From: Agrobacterium albertimagni AOL15
Lineage (GTDB): Bacteria > Pseudomonadota > Alphaproteobacteria > Rhizobiales > Rhizobiaceae
Assembly (NCBI RefSeq): GCF_000300855.1
Contig: NZ_ALJF01000018.1
Location: 1 to 64,000 of the forward strand
DNA: 64,000 nt
Direction of reading: 5' to 3'
Every line of letters starts with the position of its first letter. Within the stretch, counting starts at the first letter, position 1. A model generated the notes under the pieces. It did no database searches, had not been told where the DNA came from, and was given only the letters and a program-made list of their open reading frames with translations. This document shows, one piece after another, positions 42,589 to 50,767 of the stretch. The translations under genes were made by a program, and so were the position numbers.

Positions 42589-43319
42589 TCAGAACAACAG
42601 GTCCAGCAAAGTCTCGCTTTCCGAAAATGGCTTCGATCTAAAATCGATGTCTTCGGAAAAACTGAATGTTGCGAACGCGTTGCCCTCTGCATCGCGTCCG
42701 AGATGTCGTTGCAGCTTGGCTACCGTTGCCTCGTCCGCCCCCAGACTACGCATCCAGTTTTTCAGAACAGTCTCTGCTGCATCGAAATCGCCATTCGCGT
42801 TTCCGCCATAACGCTGCAGCACCGCAGGCAGATCGTTGAGGGGAGCGACCCGCTGCCGAGATTGGCGTCGCGCCGCGCAAAAGCAATCGTATCGATCAAC
42901 GTTCTCGCTTCGTTGACGAGAGACTTATCTGCGTTAGGAACACCCTTACCGAAATCATCGCATACGAGTGACGCGCCAGCGGGCGTGAGGACAAGGTTGT
43001 AGCCTGTCAGCGTCTTGAAGAGGTCTACATCGCTTTGCGTATAGCTGTCATCACGTGCTGCGCTGCCGTCGATGGTTCCCTCGGCGCTGCCGATAAGCCA
43101 GCGCGCCACGCTTTGCTGTGTTGTGGTTGGTCCATCCGACGGTGTCCACGTCCAGTCATAAGAGCCGTCTTCCTGCCGCTCGATATACTGCTTCACCGAG
43201 GCGTCGTTCAGCAGGTTCTGGAATACGGTGTTGTTGTCGAGATCGAACGATCTGATGTTGGAGGCGCCGGCATGGGACGAGTCAGCAGAAGTACTTTTGG
43301 GCGCGGTAATAGTCTGCAT
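42589..43319 (-). pseudogene. Frameshifted gene of unknown function (~243 residues)
   Basis: The first part, from ATG 43319 (MQTITAPKSTSADSSHAG), reads well to RRDANLGSGSL; the protein then continues in another frame as LNDLPAVLQRYGGNANGDFD and ends ETLLDLLF at 42589. The break lies at the run of four C on the minus strand near 42838-42842, so a one-base deletion would explain it. The intact protein would be acidic and soluble with no signal peptide: SYDWTWTPSDGPTTTQQSVA, SLVCDDFGKGVPNADKS. No domain is recognised. Gene decay and sequencing error are both possible. Confidence 0.6.
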
Positions 43320-43439
43320 CGCAATTCTCCCTAACGTGTATTTCTATGTACGGCACCCTTATGGAGAGCATTGCTTGTCCCTGGCTGATGTTGACGCAGG
43401 TGCGAAGGATCGCAAAGGCTGAACAGATGACTAAAAACT

Positions 43440-43640
43440 GACGACGCGGCCTATATCGCCCATGCGCTGGGTGTCGTTGCCCGCGCCAAGGGCATGGCCG
43501 GGATTGCGCGGGAGGCGGGGCTGTCGCGGGAGCAGCTTTATCGCACGCTCTCCAGCGAGGGCAATCCGACGCTCAAGACGACGCTTGCGGTGATGAAGGT
43601 GCTGGGCATTTCGCTGACGGCGGATGTGGCGGGTGAGTGA
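43440..43640 (+). pseudogene. Truncated HigA-like addiction-module antitoxin
   Basis: A 66-residue stretch, DDAAYIAHALGVVARAKGMA and on to GISLTADVAGE, is the C-terminal helix-turn-helix part of the addiction-module antidote family (GIAREAGLSREQLYRTLSSE). The first 25-30 residues and the start codon are gone: the frame meets a TGA a few codons upstream. No RelE/HigB-type toxin is next to it. It appears to be the remnant of a toxin-antitoxin pair. Confidence 0.7.
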
Positions 43641-43828
43641 GCTCGCAGTCGCTGTCTGGCACTGTCTCGTGTCCAGACATCGCGATCTTTGGTGACGCTG
43701 TTGATACTAAATAGCACGGTGTCTGTAGCCGCCTCGTTTCTCGCCCAAACACCTCCAGATGTGCCACCGCCATGCGCCCGAATTGGATCACGTGCCAGTC
43801 AATGCAGGTGAACGAGCACCTCATGGCT

Positions 43829-44743
43829 CTATCCAGCGGCTATCTGTCCTGCCCTTGCAAACCGCCCAGGTGGCATGCCGACATGCCGGCTGAAGGCCGT
43901 GCTGAATGTGCTGGCCGAGCTGTAGCCGACCTTTTCAGCGACGGCGTCGAGGCTTAGGTCCTGGCGCTGCAACAGGTTCTTCGCAAGTGCCATCCGCCAG
44001 GTCACCAGATATTCCATCGGCCGCATGCCGACTGTCTGGTGGAAGCGATCGAAAAAGGCCGAGCGCGACATTGCTGCATGCCGGGCAAGCGCCTCCACGG
44101 TCCAGGGCCGATGGACCTCTGCATGCATAGACTTGAGCGCAAGCGCAATGCGCGGCTCGGCCAGTCCGCGCAACAGGCCGGGCGGCGCCTCGTCGGCCGG
44201 TGCGCTGCGCAGCGCCTCGATCAGCAGGATCTCGACGTAACGCTCAAGGATCAACTCGCGCCCGACATCCGCGCGCCCGGCTTCATCTCCGACCAGCCGC
44301 ACGAGTTGCGTCAGCCGCTCTGCGCCGCGCACATGGATCATGCGGGGCAGGAGCGAAACGAATAGCGAGGCATCGGGCGCCTCGAAGGAGAAATAGCCAC
44401 CGAACTGCCGCATGGCCGGTTCGCCCTCCTGCCGTCCGTGCCGAGTCTCGGCATCGGGTGCAGCCGCCATGGCCTTTGGGTCGATCGAAACAGGCGGCGC
44501 CGGTTCGATGCTGCCCATAGTGAAGGCCGGCGTCGCAGGTAGCAGCACGAAATCCCCTTCTTCGAGGATGACGGGCGCTTCTCCGTCGACCGCGAGACGG
44601 CATCGCCCCTTCGTCACCGCACAGAAACCCGGCTGGCCGAAAGAGGCGTAACGCACCGCCCAGCGACCGGCACCGCTGATGCCCTTGGAAAAAATGGCGC
44701 GCGGTTTCAGCAGCGCGATGATATCGGACAGAGGGTCACGCAT
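43829..44743 (-). CDS. AraC family transcriptional regulator with cupin sensor domain
   Basis: 304 residues. The N-terminal half is the cupin-type sensor of this AraC subgroup (FGQPGFCAVTKGRCRLAVDG, LEEGDFVLLPATPAF), the C-terminal ~100 residues hold the two helix-turn-helix units (WTVEALARHAAMSRSAFFDR, SLDAVAEKVGYSSASTFSTA). It is divergent from an SDR gene with a 114-base gap containing AAAGTC direct repeats, so it probably activates or represses that gene. The ligand is unknown. Confidence 0.92.
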   Translation of the reverse strand: MRDPLSDIIALLKPRAIFSKGISGAGRWAVRYASFGQPGFCAVTKGRCRLAVDGEAPVILEEGDFVLLPATPAFTMGSIEPAPPVSIDPKAMAAAPDAETRHGRQEGEPAMRQFGGYFSFEAPDASLFVSLLPRMIHVRGAERLTQLVRLVGDEAGRADVGRELILERYVEILLIEALRSAPADEAPPGLLRGLAEPRIALALKSMHAEVHRPWTVEALARHAAMSRSAFFDRFHQTVGMRPMEYLVTWRMALAKNLLQRQDLSLDAVAEKVGYSSASTFSTAFSRHVGMPPGRFARAGQIAAG

Positions 44744-44766
44744 CTGGACTATCTCGAATGAAAATA

Positions 44767-44789
44767 GGACTTAAAGTCGATGAAAGTCC
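44767..44789. promoter_or_regulatory. Candidate AraC-regulator binding site
   Basis: AAAGTC occurs at 44773-44778 and again at 44783-44788, direct repeats one helical turn (10 bases) apart. With GGACTT at 44767-44772 the last copy also makes an inverted repeat. Direct repeats in phase between a divergent AraC gene and its neighbour are the usual form of such sites. Confidence 0.45.
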
Positions 44790-44857
44790 AGGATAGCGCG
44801 GCTAAACCTGGGACGTCAACAGCAAACACCTCAATTAAACACCTCCAGGAGTTCCCC

Positions 44858-45601
44858 ATGCCGACCATTCTCATCACCGGCTGCTCGTCGGGCTACGGCC
44901 AGCACATCGCCCGGCATTTCCTCGACCGCGGCTGGAGCGTGATCGCCACCATGCGCACGCCTCGGACCGACCTGTTCCAGCCGTCCGACCGGCTGCGGAT
45001 CTTACCCCTCGACGTGACCAAGTCCGAGAGCATCCGTGCCGCCCTGGAGGCCGCAGGCCCGATCGACGCGCTAGTCAACAATGCCGGGATCGGCGTGGTC
45101 GGTGCCTTCGAGGCAACGCCGATGGAGCATATCCGCAAGGTCTTCGAGACCAACACCTTCGGCACCATGGCGATGACCCAGGCGGCGATCCCCGGCATGC
45201 GGGAACGCGGCACTGGCGTCATCGTCAACGTTACCTCCAGCGTCACGCTCGCGCCGATGCCGCTCGCCGCCGCCTACACGGCGAGCAAGCAGGCGATCCA
45301 GGGCTTTACCCAATCGCTCGCCCATGAACTCGCCACCTTCGGCATCCGGGCCAAGCTGGTCGAGCCCGGTTATGCCCCGACGACCCGCTTTGCCGCCAAT
45401 ACCGATATCGATGTCATGGATCTTCTCCCCGGCGCCTATCTCGATTTCGCCCGGCCGATCTTCGAAGCCTTCGCCGCTCCTTCGGTCGTCACCCGCGAAA
45501 GCGATGTTGCCGAAGCTGTCTGGCAGGCGGTGACGGATGGTACCGACCAGGCACGCTATCCGGCGGGTGCAGACGCGGTGGCGCTGGCCGCCGCAGCGTG
45601 A
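44858..45601 (+). CDS. SDR family oxidoreductase
   Basis: 247 residues from ATG at 44858 with AGGAG upstream. Classical short-chain dehydrogenase: cofactor loop TGCSSGYGQHIAR at residues 7-19 (T-G-x3-G-x-G), NNAG in ALVNNAGIGVVGA near residue 72, catalytic Ser in VTSSVTLAP, and Y-x3-K in YTASKQAIQ near residue 144. It reduces or oxidises an alcohol/ketone pair with NAD(P). Substrate unknown. The divergent AraC regulator is the likely switch. Confidence 0.92.
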   Translation: MPTILITGCSSGYGQHIARHFLDRGWSVIATMRTPRTDLFQPSDRLRILPLDVTKSESIRAALEAAGPIDALVNNAGIGVVGAFEATPMEHIRKVFETNTFGTMAMTQAAIPGMRERGTGVIVNVTSSVTLAPMPLAAAYTASKQAIQGFTQSLAHELATFGIRAKLVEPGYAPTTRFAANTDIDVMDLLPGAYLDFARPIFEAFAAPSVVTRESDVAEAVWQAVTDGTDQARYPAGADAVALAAAA

Positions 45602-45711
45602 TCGGGCAGCGTCCGGTTCAAGATCGGAGCCTGGGGCAGTTGCCGCAGGCTCGCGCTCCGGGTTAGATCGGGTGGAGCCGCATCCTGCGTCGCATCCACC
45701 GGAGACCACTC

Positions 45712-46008
45712 ATGCCTGGCTATTCCGCCCGTCCGCCCGCCATCCCGACCGTGGTCCTCGACGATGCCGTCACCCGCATCACCCGCTGGGATTTCGAGCC
45801 GGGTGCTGCAACAGGCCATCACACCCATGGCCTCGGCTATGTCGTCGTGCCGCTCACCGATTGCCATTTCCTGATCGAGGATGTCGAAGGTTCGCGCCGC
45901 GTAACGAGCAAAGCCGGCGAGGCCTATCGCCGGGATGCGGGCGTCGAGCACAATATCATCAACGGCGGCAACCAGCCGATGAGCTTCATCGAGATCGAAT
46001 ACAAATGA
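45712..46008 (+). CDS. Small single-domain cupin protein
   Basis: 98 residues. The cupin metal motif is visible: GHHTHGLGYVVVPLTD near residues 35-50 supplies histidines, and EHNIINGGNQ near residue 79 the last one. Such small cupins bind a metal and a small acid, or serve as isomerases or dioxygenases; the function here is not known. Its stop overlaps the ATG of the metallo-hydrolase (ATGA), so the two are co-translated. Confidence 0.82.
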   Translation: MPGYSARPPAIPTVVLDDAVTRITRWDFEPGAATGHHTHGLGYVVVPLTDCHFLIEDVEGSRRVTSKAGEAYRRDAGVEHNIINGGNQPMSFIEIEYK

Positions 46009-46943
46009 GCGGCAAGGACGCCGAAACGAGCAATCAGGTGGTGCCGCAATTCGTCACCAGCTTCGAGCCGCATCATGGTGTGGCGGTGCCGGTGGCAGAC
46101 GGCGTCGAGCGTCTGACTGCGCCCAATCCCAGCCCCTTCACCTTCCACGGCACCAACACCTATATCGTCGGTGCGAAATCGGTCTGTGTCATCGATCCCG
46201 GTCCGGACATCGACGCCCATTTCCAGGCCCTGATGGCAGCACTCGATGGCCGTGAGGTGACCCATATCGCCGTCAGCCACACGCACCGCGACCATTCCCC
46301 GCTCGCCCGCCGCCTGAAGGAAGAGACCGGTGCCGTGATCGTTGCCGAAGGCCCGCATCGCCCGTCGCGCCCCTTGTTCGAGGGCGAGCTGAACCCCTTC
46401 GCCGAGAGTTCCGATACGGATTTCATCCCCGACCATGCGCTTGCCGATGGAGAAACGGTCGAAGGCGACGGCTGGCGGCTGACGGCCGTGCACACACCCG
46501 GCCACACGGCGAACCATGCCGCCTTCGCGCTCGAAGACACCGGCATCCTCTTTTCCGCCGATCACGTCATGGCCTGGGCGACCTCGATCGTCGCGCCCCC
46601 CGATGGTGCGATGAGTGACTACATGGCTTCTCTGGAGCGCCTGCTGACCCGCGATGACCTTCTCTATCTGCCGGGTCATGGCGGTCCGGTCAGTGAGCCC
46701 CGCGCTTTCGTCCGGGCGCTGCGCACCCACCGTCTGATGCGCGAGCGCGCCGTGTTGGAGCGCATTCGACAAGGCGATCGCTTCATCCCCGACATGGTCA
46801 AGGTCATCTATGCCTCGACCGATCCGCGCCTGCACGGGGCGGCAGCCCTCTCCGTGCTCGCCCATCTCGAGGATCTGGTGGAGAAGGGCCTGATCGCCAC
46901 GGATGGCCCACCGAAACTGTCGGGAGAGTATAGGCCGGGCTGA
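46005..46943 (+). CDS. MBL fold metallo-hydrolase (LACTB2-like)
   Basis: 312 residues from ATG at 46005. Zinc motif SHTHRDHSPLA (H-x-H-x-D-H) near residue 88, further ligands in HTPGHTANHAAF near residue 165, the Asp in LFSADHVMAWATS near residue 187 and the last His in PGHGGP near residue 224. A C-terminal winged-helix-like part follows (RERAVLERIRQGDRF, HLEDLVEKGLI), as in LACTB2-type ribonucleases and related hydrolases. It is coupled to the small cupin gene. RNA or thioester cleavage are both possible. Confidence 0.88.
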   Translation: MSGKDAETSNQVVPQFVTSFEPHHGVAVPVADGVERLTAPNPSPFTFHGTNTYIVGAKSVCVIDPGPDIDAHFQALMAALDGREVTHIAVSHTHRDHSPLARRLKEETGAVIVAEGPHRPSRPLFEGELNPFAESSDTDFIPDHALADGETVEGDGWRLTAVHTPGHTANHAAFALEDTGILFSADHVMAWATSIVAPPDGAMSDYMASLERLLTRDDLLYLPGHGGPVSEPRAFVRALRTHRLMRERAVLERIRQGDRFIPDMVKVIYASTDPRLHGAAALSVLAHLEDLVEKGLIATDGPPKLSGEYRPG

Positions 46944-46959
46944 GAGGTCACGAGCCTTC

Positions 46960-47095
46960 GGCTTGCCCCCCACTGTCGGCTTCGCCGATATCTCCCCCAC
47001 AGGTGGGGAGAGTGGAGGTTGTTGCCGACGCCCGCGTTCATCCGCTCTCCCCCGTGTGGGGGCGGTGCCCGGCAGGGCAAAGGGGGGTCTCTCAT
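46960..47095. repeat. Palindromic intergenic repeats between convergent genes
   Basis: Arms such as CTCCCCCACAGGTGGGGAG near 46992 and CTCTCCCCCGTGTGGGGGCG near 47043 with GTGCCCGGCAGGGCA are the same repeat family as before smc. They occupy the gap between the metallo-hydrolase and DUF1499 genes. Confidence 0.7.
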
Positions 47096-47169
47096 GGGCG
47101 ATAGCCCTGCCCATAGGGCGAGAGTCCACGCAGTCACAGAGGTTGGTGCCAAGCAGCACAAGGCCAAAC

Positions 47170-48105
47170 TCAGTTCCCGGCAATCCCCAGCAGCTCCGCG
47201 TCCAGCGCATGCAGAAAACCTTCCGCAATCCGGTCGCTGATCCCGAGATCATGCGGCCCGTAGCGGGAGGCGACGCGGATGTCGACGAGCGTCATCTCCG
47301 CCTCTTCGCGAAGCCGGACCACCGCATCGAAGGGCAGGCCGAGGACCGGCGTACGGGTGGCAAACTGCAGCCGGGCCGTCCCCTCCGGTTCGCCGTCGGA
47401 AAGCGGCACGAGCAGGCTGGGCTCGGGGCGCGCGGTGGGCAGCGGACCGCTTTCCGGCAGCGCATCCTGGGTAGCAGGTGCCGTGCCCTCGGCTTCCGCC
47501 TCGACCGGGCTTTCCGTCGTCGGCCGCAGCTCCAGCGCCGGCAGGCCATATTCCTCGCCGCGGCTCGCCGTCACCACCAGCCGGTTCTCCGTCGCCACCT
47601 TTCGCACCGCCTCGTAGACGCGGTCGATCGCCCCCTCGTAGCGCCGGCCGTTCAAGCCCGGATAGGCGGCAAGCTGCGCCTCTCCGGAATTGGCCGGCAG
47701 GTCAGGGCGCGGCAAGAGATGTTGCGGCACGTTGGGCAGGGATACGAAGGCCGGCCGGTCGGCAAGATCGGTCGAAACCTCGGTCAGCTTCGGCTTGGTG
47801 ACGTAGAGGTAGTAGCCATAGCCGGGCAAAGCGAGCGGCAGGGCCGCATAGATCAGCGCCCAGGCGGAAGCCACGCCCCCGAGCGCCCCGATCTGCCATA
47901 GCCGGGCAAGGCCGAGAAGCGCAAGCGGAACGGCAAGCGCCGCGGGTAGCGCGGATGCCAGCACCAGAAGCACGAATTCCGGCGTCGAGAGCGGCCCGAA
48001 GCGATGCGCCAGCACGACGATCAGCAGCAAGCCGAGCGAAAACAGCGCCAGCCGTCGCGCCAGAAAGGCGGAACGGGACACCGGACGGTCATAGCGGATA
48101 TGCAT
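47170..48105 (-). CDS. DUF1499 membrane protein
   Basis: 311 residues. Three N-terminal membrane helices (LALFSLGLLLIVVLAHRF, FVLLVLASALPAALAVPLAL, ASAWALIYAALPLALPGYGY) are followed from about residue 140 by the soluble DUF1499 domain (YPGLNGRRYEGAIDRVYEAV, FDAVVRLREEAEMTLVDIRV, SRYGPHDLGI). An alanine/proline-rich loop of about 40 residues (VEAEAEGTAPATQDALPESG) interrupts the domain. The function of DUF1499 is unknown. It follows another membrane-protein gene by 86 bases on the same strand. Confidence 0.85.
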   Translation of the reverse strand: MHIRYDRPVSRSAFLARRLALFSLGLLLIVVLAHRFGPLSTPEFVLLVLASALPAALAVPLALLGLARLWQIGALGGVASAWALIYAALPLALPGYGYYLYVTKPKLTEVSTDLADRPAFVSLPNVPQHLLPRPDLPANSGEAQLAAYPGLNGRRYEGAIDRVYEAVRKVATENRLVVTASRGEEYGLPALELRPTTESPVEAEAEGTAPATQDALPESGPLPTARPEPSLLVPLSDGEPEGTARLQFATRTPVLGLPFDAVVRLREEAEMTLVDIRVASRYGPHDLGISDRIAEGFLHALDAELLGIAGN

Positions 48106-48191
48106 CAGGAACTACCGGAATCAGAGGCGACATTGACCGCTTGTAACGGCTGACGCTGAAGGCGTCGACTGGCAATGCAGTCTGCTTCGCT

Positions 48192-49178
48192 TCACGGCTG
48201 GCGGTTGCGCCCTCCGCCGAGAAGCGGATTGTCGCCGACTTCCGGCCCCGGAATGGTGCTGCCCTCTGCCGGGCTGTCGAAGCTCTCCGGCGCCTCCAAG
48301 AGGCCGTCCTCGACGGCCGGATCGAGCGGCGCAAGTTCTGGGCCGTCGAGGAGCTCGGGAAGCGGCGGGGCATCGGGTGAAAGCGGCACGTAAAGCGAGA
48401 CGGTGACGATGACCGCGATCACCATCAGCCAGGAGCCGATGATCCGCGCCGGGATGGTAAGCCAGGCGCCGCGGAAGGGCCGCAGCATCATCCCGGGAAC
48501 GACGAGGATCCAGAGAGCAGCGAGCACGGCGGTGAAGGCGAATTCCTTGATGCCGATGCCGAAGTCGTCGAGCCCGATGAAGAGCGACAGGGACAGGCCG
48601 ACGACGGCCGCCGCCACCGGTGCCGCAAACCGGCGGATAAACGCTGGAAGCCAGAGGACAACGCCTGACAGCATCACGGCGATGGGGGCGATCAGGAAGA
48701 GTTCGTGGCCGAGCGGGCTTTGCAGAATGGCGCTGAAGATCGGATCGAAGAACAGCAGCACCGGCGCGATCACGCCGAGAAAGGCCCCCGCAATCGACAG
48801 GACCTCTCTTCGCCGCTCGGCCATGCCGATGGCGACTGACAGGCCGAGCATGGCCAGCACCAGGTCATAGATCGACAGCGTGAAGAGATAGCCGAGCTCG
48901 AAGAAGGCGAACTCATGCGGAATGGCGAGCGAGCCCGCAACCGACAGGACGCCGGCGAGAAACACGCCAAAGGCGATCCGGAAGGCCGGCGTGCGAACCC
49001 CGGCGAGGAAGCGTTCGGCTGCAGCGCTCGTCTTGCCCGCGGTGCTTTTGACGGTGGCCGGATCGCGGATCGCCGCATCGCCGCCCTCGCCATGCGCCGT
49101 GCTGCGCACGGCCCCCGAAGGTCCGCTCTTTCCCGTCGCCCGCCCCGATTTCCTGTGTGGCTGCTTCTGCTTCTTCAT
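48192..49178 (-). CDS. Polytopic membrane protein of unknown function
   Basis: 328 residues from ATG at 49178 (MKKQKQPHRKSG); an ATG 36 bases upstream is also possible and neither has a strong ribosome site. A basic, Ala/Gly-rich N-terminus of about 55 residues leads into about eight membrane helices (FGVFLAGVLSVAGSLAI, IAPIAVMLSGVVLWLPAFI, LMVIAVIVTVSLYVPLS) and a Pro/acid-rich tail (DAPPLPELLDGPELAPLDP). It is not recognised as any transporter family. It probably shares a transcript with the DUF1499 gene. Confidence 0.7.
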   Translation of the reverse strand: MKKQKQPHRKSGRATGKSGPSGAVRSTAHGEGGDAAIRDPATVKSTAGKTSAAAERFLAGVRTPAFRIAFGVFLAGVLSVAGSLAIPHEFAFFELGYLFTLSIYDLVLAMLGLSVAIGMAERRREVLSIAGAFLGVIAPVLLFFDPIFSAILQSPLGHELFLIAPIAVMLSGVVLWLPAFIRRFAAPVAAAVVGLSLSLFIGLDDFGIGIKEFAFTAVLAALWILVVPGMMLRPFRGAWLTIPARIIGSWLMVIAVIVTVSLYVPLSPDAPPLPELLDGPELAPLDPAVEDGLLEAPESFDSPAEGSTIPGPEVGDNPLLGGGRNRQP

Positions 49179-49293
49179 GCCCGAGGTCCGATCTTGCGCG
49201 GCAAGCCGCAGCATCTCAGCCTATTCCACAGGAGACTTGATTTGTCACCGCTCGCCGCTGCACTCTCTCGTGAAAGCCGAAAGGATCAGGGCC

Positions 49294-49620
49294 ATGGCCA
49301 TCGTCATGCTGACGGCCGTCACACGCTTCGAGCGCAAGGCGGCGACGAGCTTCGTCTTCGACACCGTCAATCGCCTCGGCGGCTGGATCGACGACGTGCA
49401 CATGTATTCGAACCTGATGAACACGATCCGCATGACGCTGCCGGCCGGCGCATTTGGCGCGCTGGTCGAGGCGCTGGAAGAGGGCGGCTTGTCCATGTCG
49501 ACGCCGGAGGGGCTTGGGGAAGTCGGTGATCCGCAGACCGAGCGCATGGCGACGCTGCAGCTCACCTTCATCCACGACGAGCCGGACCTGAAACGCGAGG
49601 TGCCGCAGGTCCCCGGATGA
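49294..49620 (+). CDS. Conserved hypothetical protein
   Basis: 108 residues from ATG at 49294 with AAGGA about ten bases upstream. Soluble, with alternating strands and helices (VTRFERKAATSFVFDTVNRL, TIRMTLPAGAFGALVEALEE, ATLQLTFIHDEPDLKREVP), compatible with a small ferredoxin-like fold. No family is recognised. It is closed by a strong terminator shared with the convergent PfpI gene. Confidence 0.6.
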   Translation: MAIVMLTAVTRFERKAATSFVFDTVNRLGGWIDDVHMYSNLMNTIRMTLPAGAFGALVEALEEGGLSMSTPEGLGEVGDPQTERMATLQLTFIHDEPDLKREVPQVPG

Positions 49621-49653
49621 TGGCGTGCCGTTGTCACGAGAAAGAACGCGCGA

Positions 49654-49681
49654 AAAACCCGGCGGTTGCCCGCCGGGTTTT
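49654..49681. terminator. Bidirectional rho-independent terminator
   Basis: AAAACCCGGCGG (49654-49665) and CCGCCGGGTTTT (49670-49681) form a perfect 12-bp stem with a 4-base loop between two convergent genes. It has A and T runs on both sides, so it can stop both. Confidence 0.92.
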
Positions 49682-49713
49682 CGTTTCTTGCCTGGTCAGC
49701 CTGGCCGGATCGA

Positions 49714-50274
49714 TCAGGCGGCGCGGCGCTGATGGCGGCCTTCCTCGACCTCCTCGACGATCTTTGCGACGAAGGCGTTGAGATCGTCAGGATTGCGCGA
49801 GGTGATGATGCCCTGGTCGGTAACCACGGCCTCGTCGCGCCAGTCGGCACCGGCATTGATCATGTCGGTCTTGATCGAGGAGAAGGAGGTCGCCTTGCGA
49901 CCCTTGACGGCGCCGGCCTCGATCAGCAGCCAGGGACCATGGCAGATGGCAGCGACGGCCTTGCCGGAATTGATGAAGGTCTTCACCACGTCGACGGCCT
50001 TCTGCTCCTTGCGCAACAGGTCGGGATTGATCTGGCCGCCGGGAATGATGAGAGCATCGAAGTCATCGATCTTGACCTCTTCGAGGGTGAGATCGACATC
50101 AACGGTGTCGCCCCAGTTCTCTTCGTCCCAGCTCTTGATCGGCGCCTTTTCGAGCGAGGCGATCTTGACCTTGGCGCCCTTGGCGGTGAGCTGCTCCAGC
50201 GGCACGCGCAGCTCGGAGCGCTCATAGCCATCGGTCGCGAGAATGAGGATGCGGGCGGATGTGATGGAAGGCAT
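49714..50274 (-). CDS. PfpI/DJ-1 family protein (type 1 glutamine amidotransferase-like)
   Basis: 186 residues. Nucleophile-elbow cysteine in VAAICHGPWLLIEAG near residue 110, followed by the His of CHG, and the family Glu in DGYERSELRVP near residue 18. YhbO/PfpI-type proteins protect proteins and DNA from glycation or have protease/deglycase activity; exact activity is debated. It starts MPSITSARILILATDG. It stands alone, sharing a terminator with the gene to its left. Confidence 0.92.
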   Translation of the reverse strand: MPSITSARILILATDGYERSELRVPLEQLTAKGAKVKIASLEKAPIKSWDEENWGDTVDVDLTLEEVKIDDFDALIIPGGQINPDLLRKEQKAVDVVKTFINSGKAVAAICHGPWLLIEAGAVKGRKATSFSSIKTDMINAGADWRDEAVVTDQGIITSRNPDDLNAFVAKIVEEVEEGRHQRRAA

Positions 50275-50444
50275 GATATGTCCTTGTCGTTGGGTTTTCG
50301 TCGTGGGGGATGAAAAGGAAACGACGCCGCCGCCGCATCGTTCCGGGAAAAACGCGAAAGACCCTTCCGAAGGTGTTGCCGCCCGGCCTGCGCTTTGCTA
50401 ATCAGGCCGCGATTTGCAGCGCTCAGTCTCGCCTGCAACTCTGT

Positions 50445-50519
50445 TGGGGCGTCGCCAAGCGGTAAGGCACCGGTTTTTGGTACCGGCATTCCCAGGTTCG
50501 AATCCTGGCGCCCCAGCCA
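50445..50519 (+). tRNA. tRNA-Gln (anticodon TTG)
   Basis: 75 bases with the 3' CCA encoded. Acceptor arms TGGGGCG and CGCCCCA pair; anticodon arm CCGGT-TTTTGGT-ACCGG carries TTG; T-arm CCAGG-TTCGAAT-CCTGG is perfect. It does not border an integrase, so no island is attached to it here. Confidence 0.97.
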
Positions 50520-50767
50520 TTGTCTAAGCCACCACTTATGTCTCGGACAGTCAGCCCTCACCAAGTCATCGCGTCCGCCACGCTGCATGACCACCGTGGG
50601 CATCTCTCGGCTTACCTGCTGCAAACGGCTGACCTGCAAAAATCCATAACTTGACTGAAATTGTTATATATTGCATGACCACGCGGCCTTTGCCGTAGTT
50701 GATCGTACCCTGCATCCGTCGCCCGCCAGCGCCATTGATCACCCGGCAGACTTTGCAGGAACATCGC

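Noticed and set aside
50445..50519. tRNA-Gln as integration site of a genomic island
   Set aside because: No integrase gene and no repeat of the tRNA 3' end were noticed on either side.
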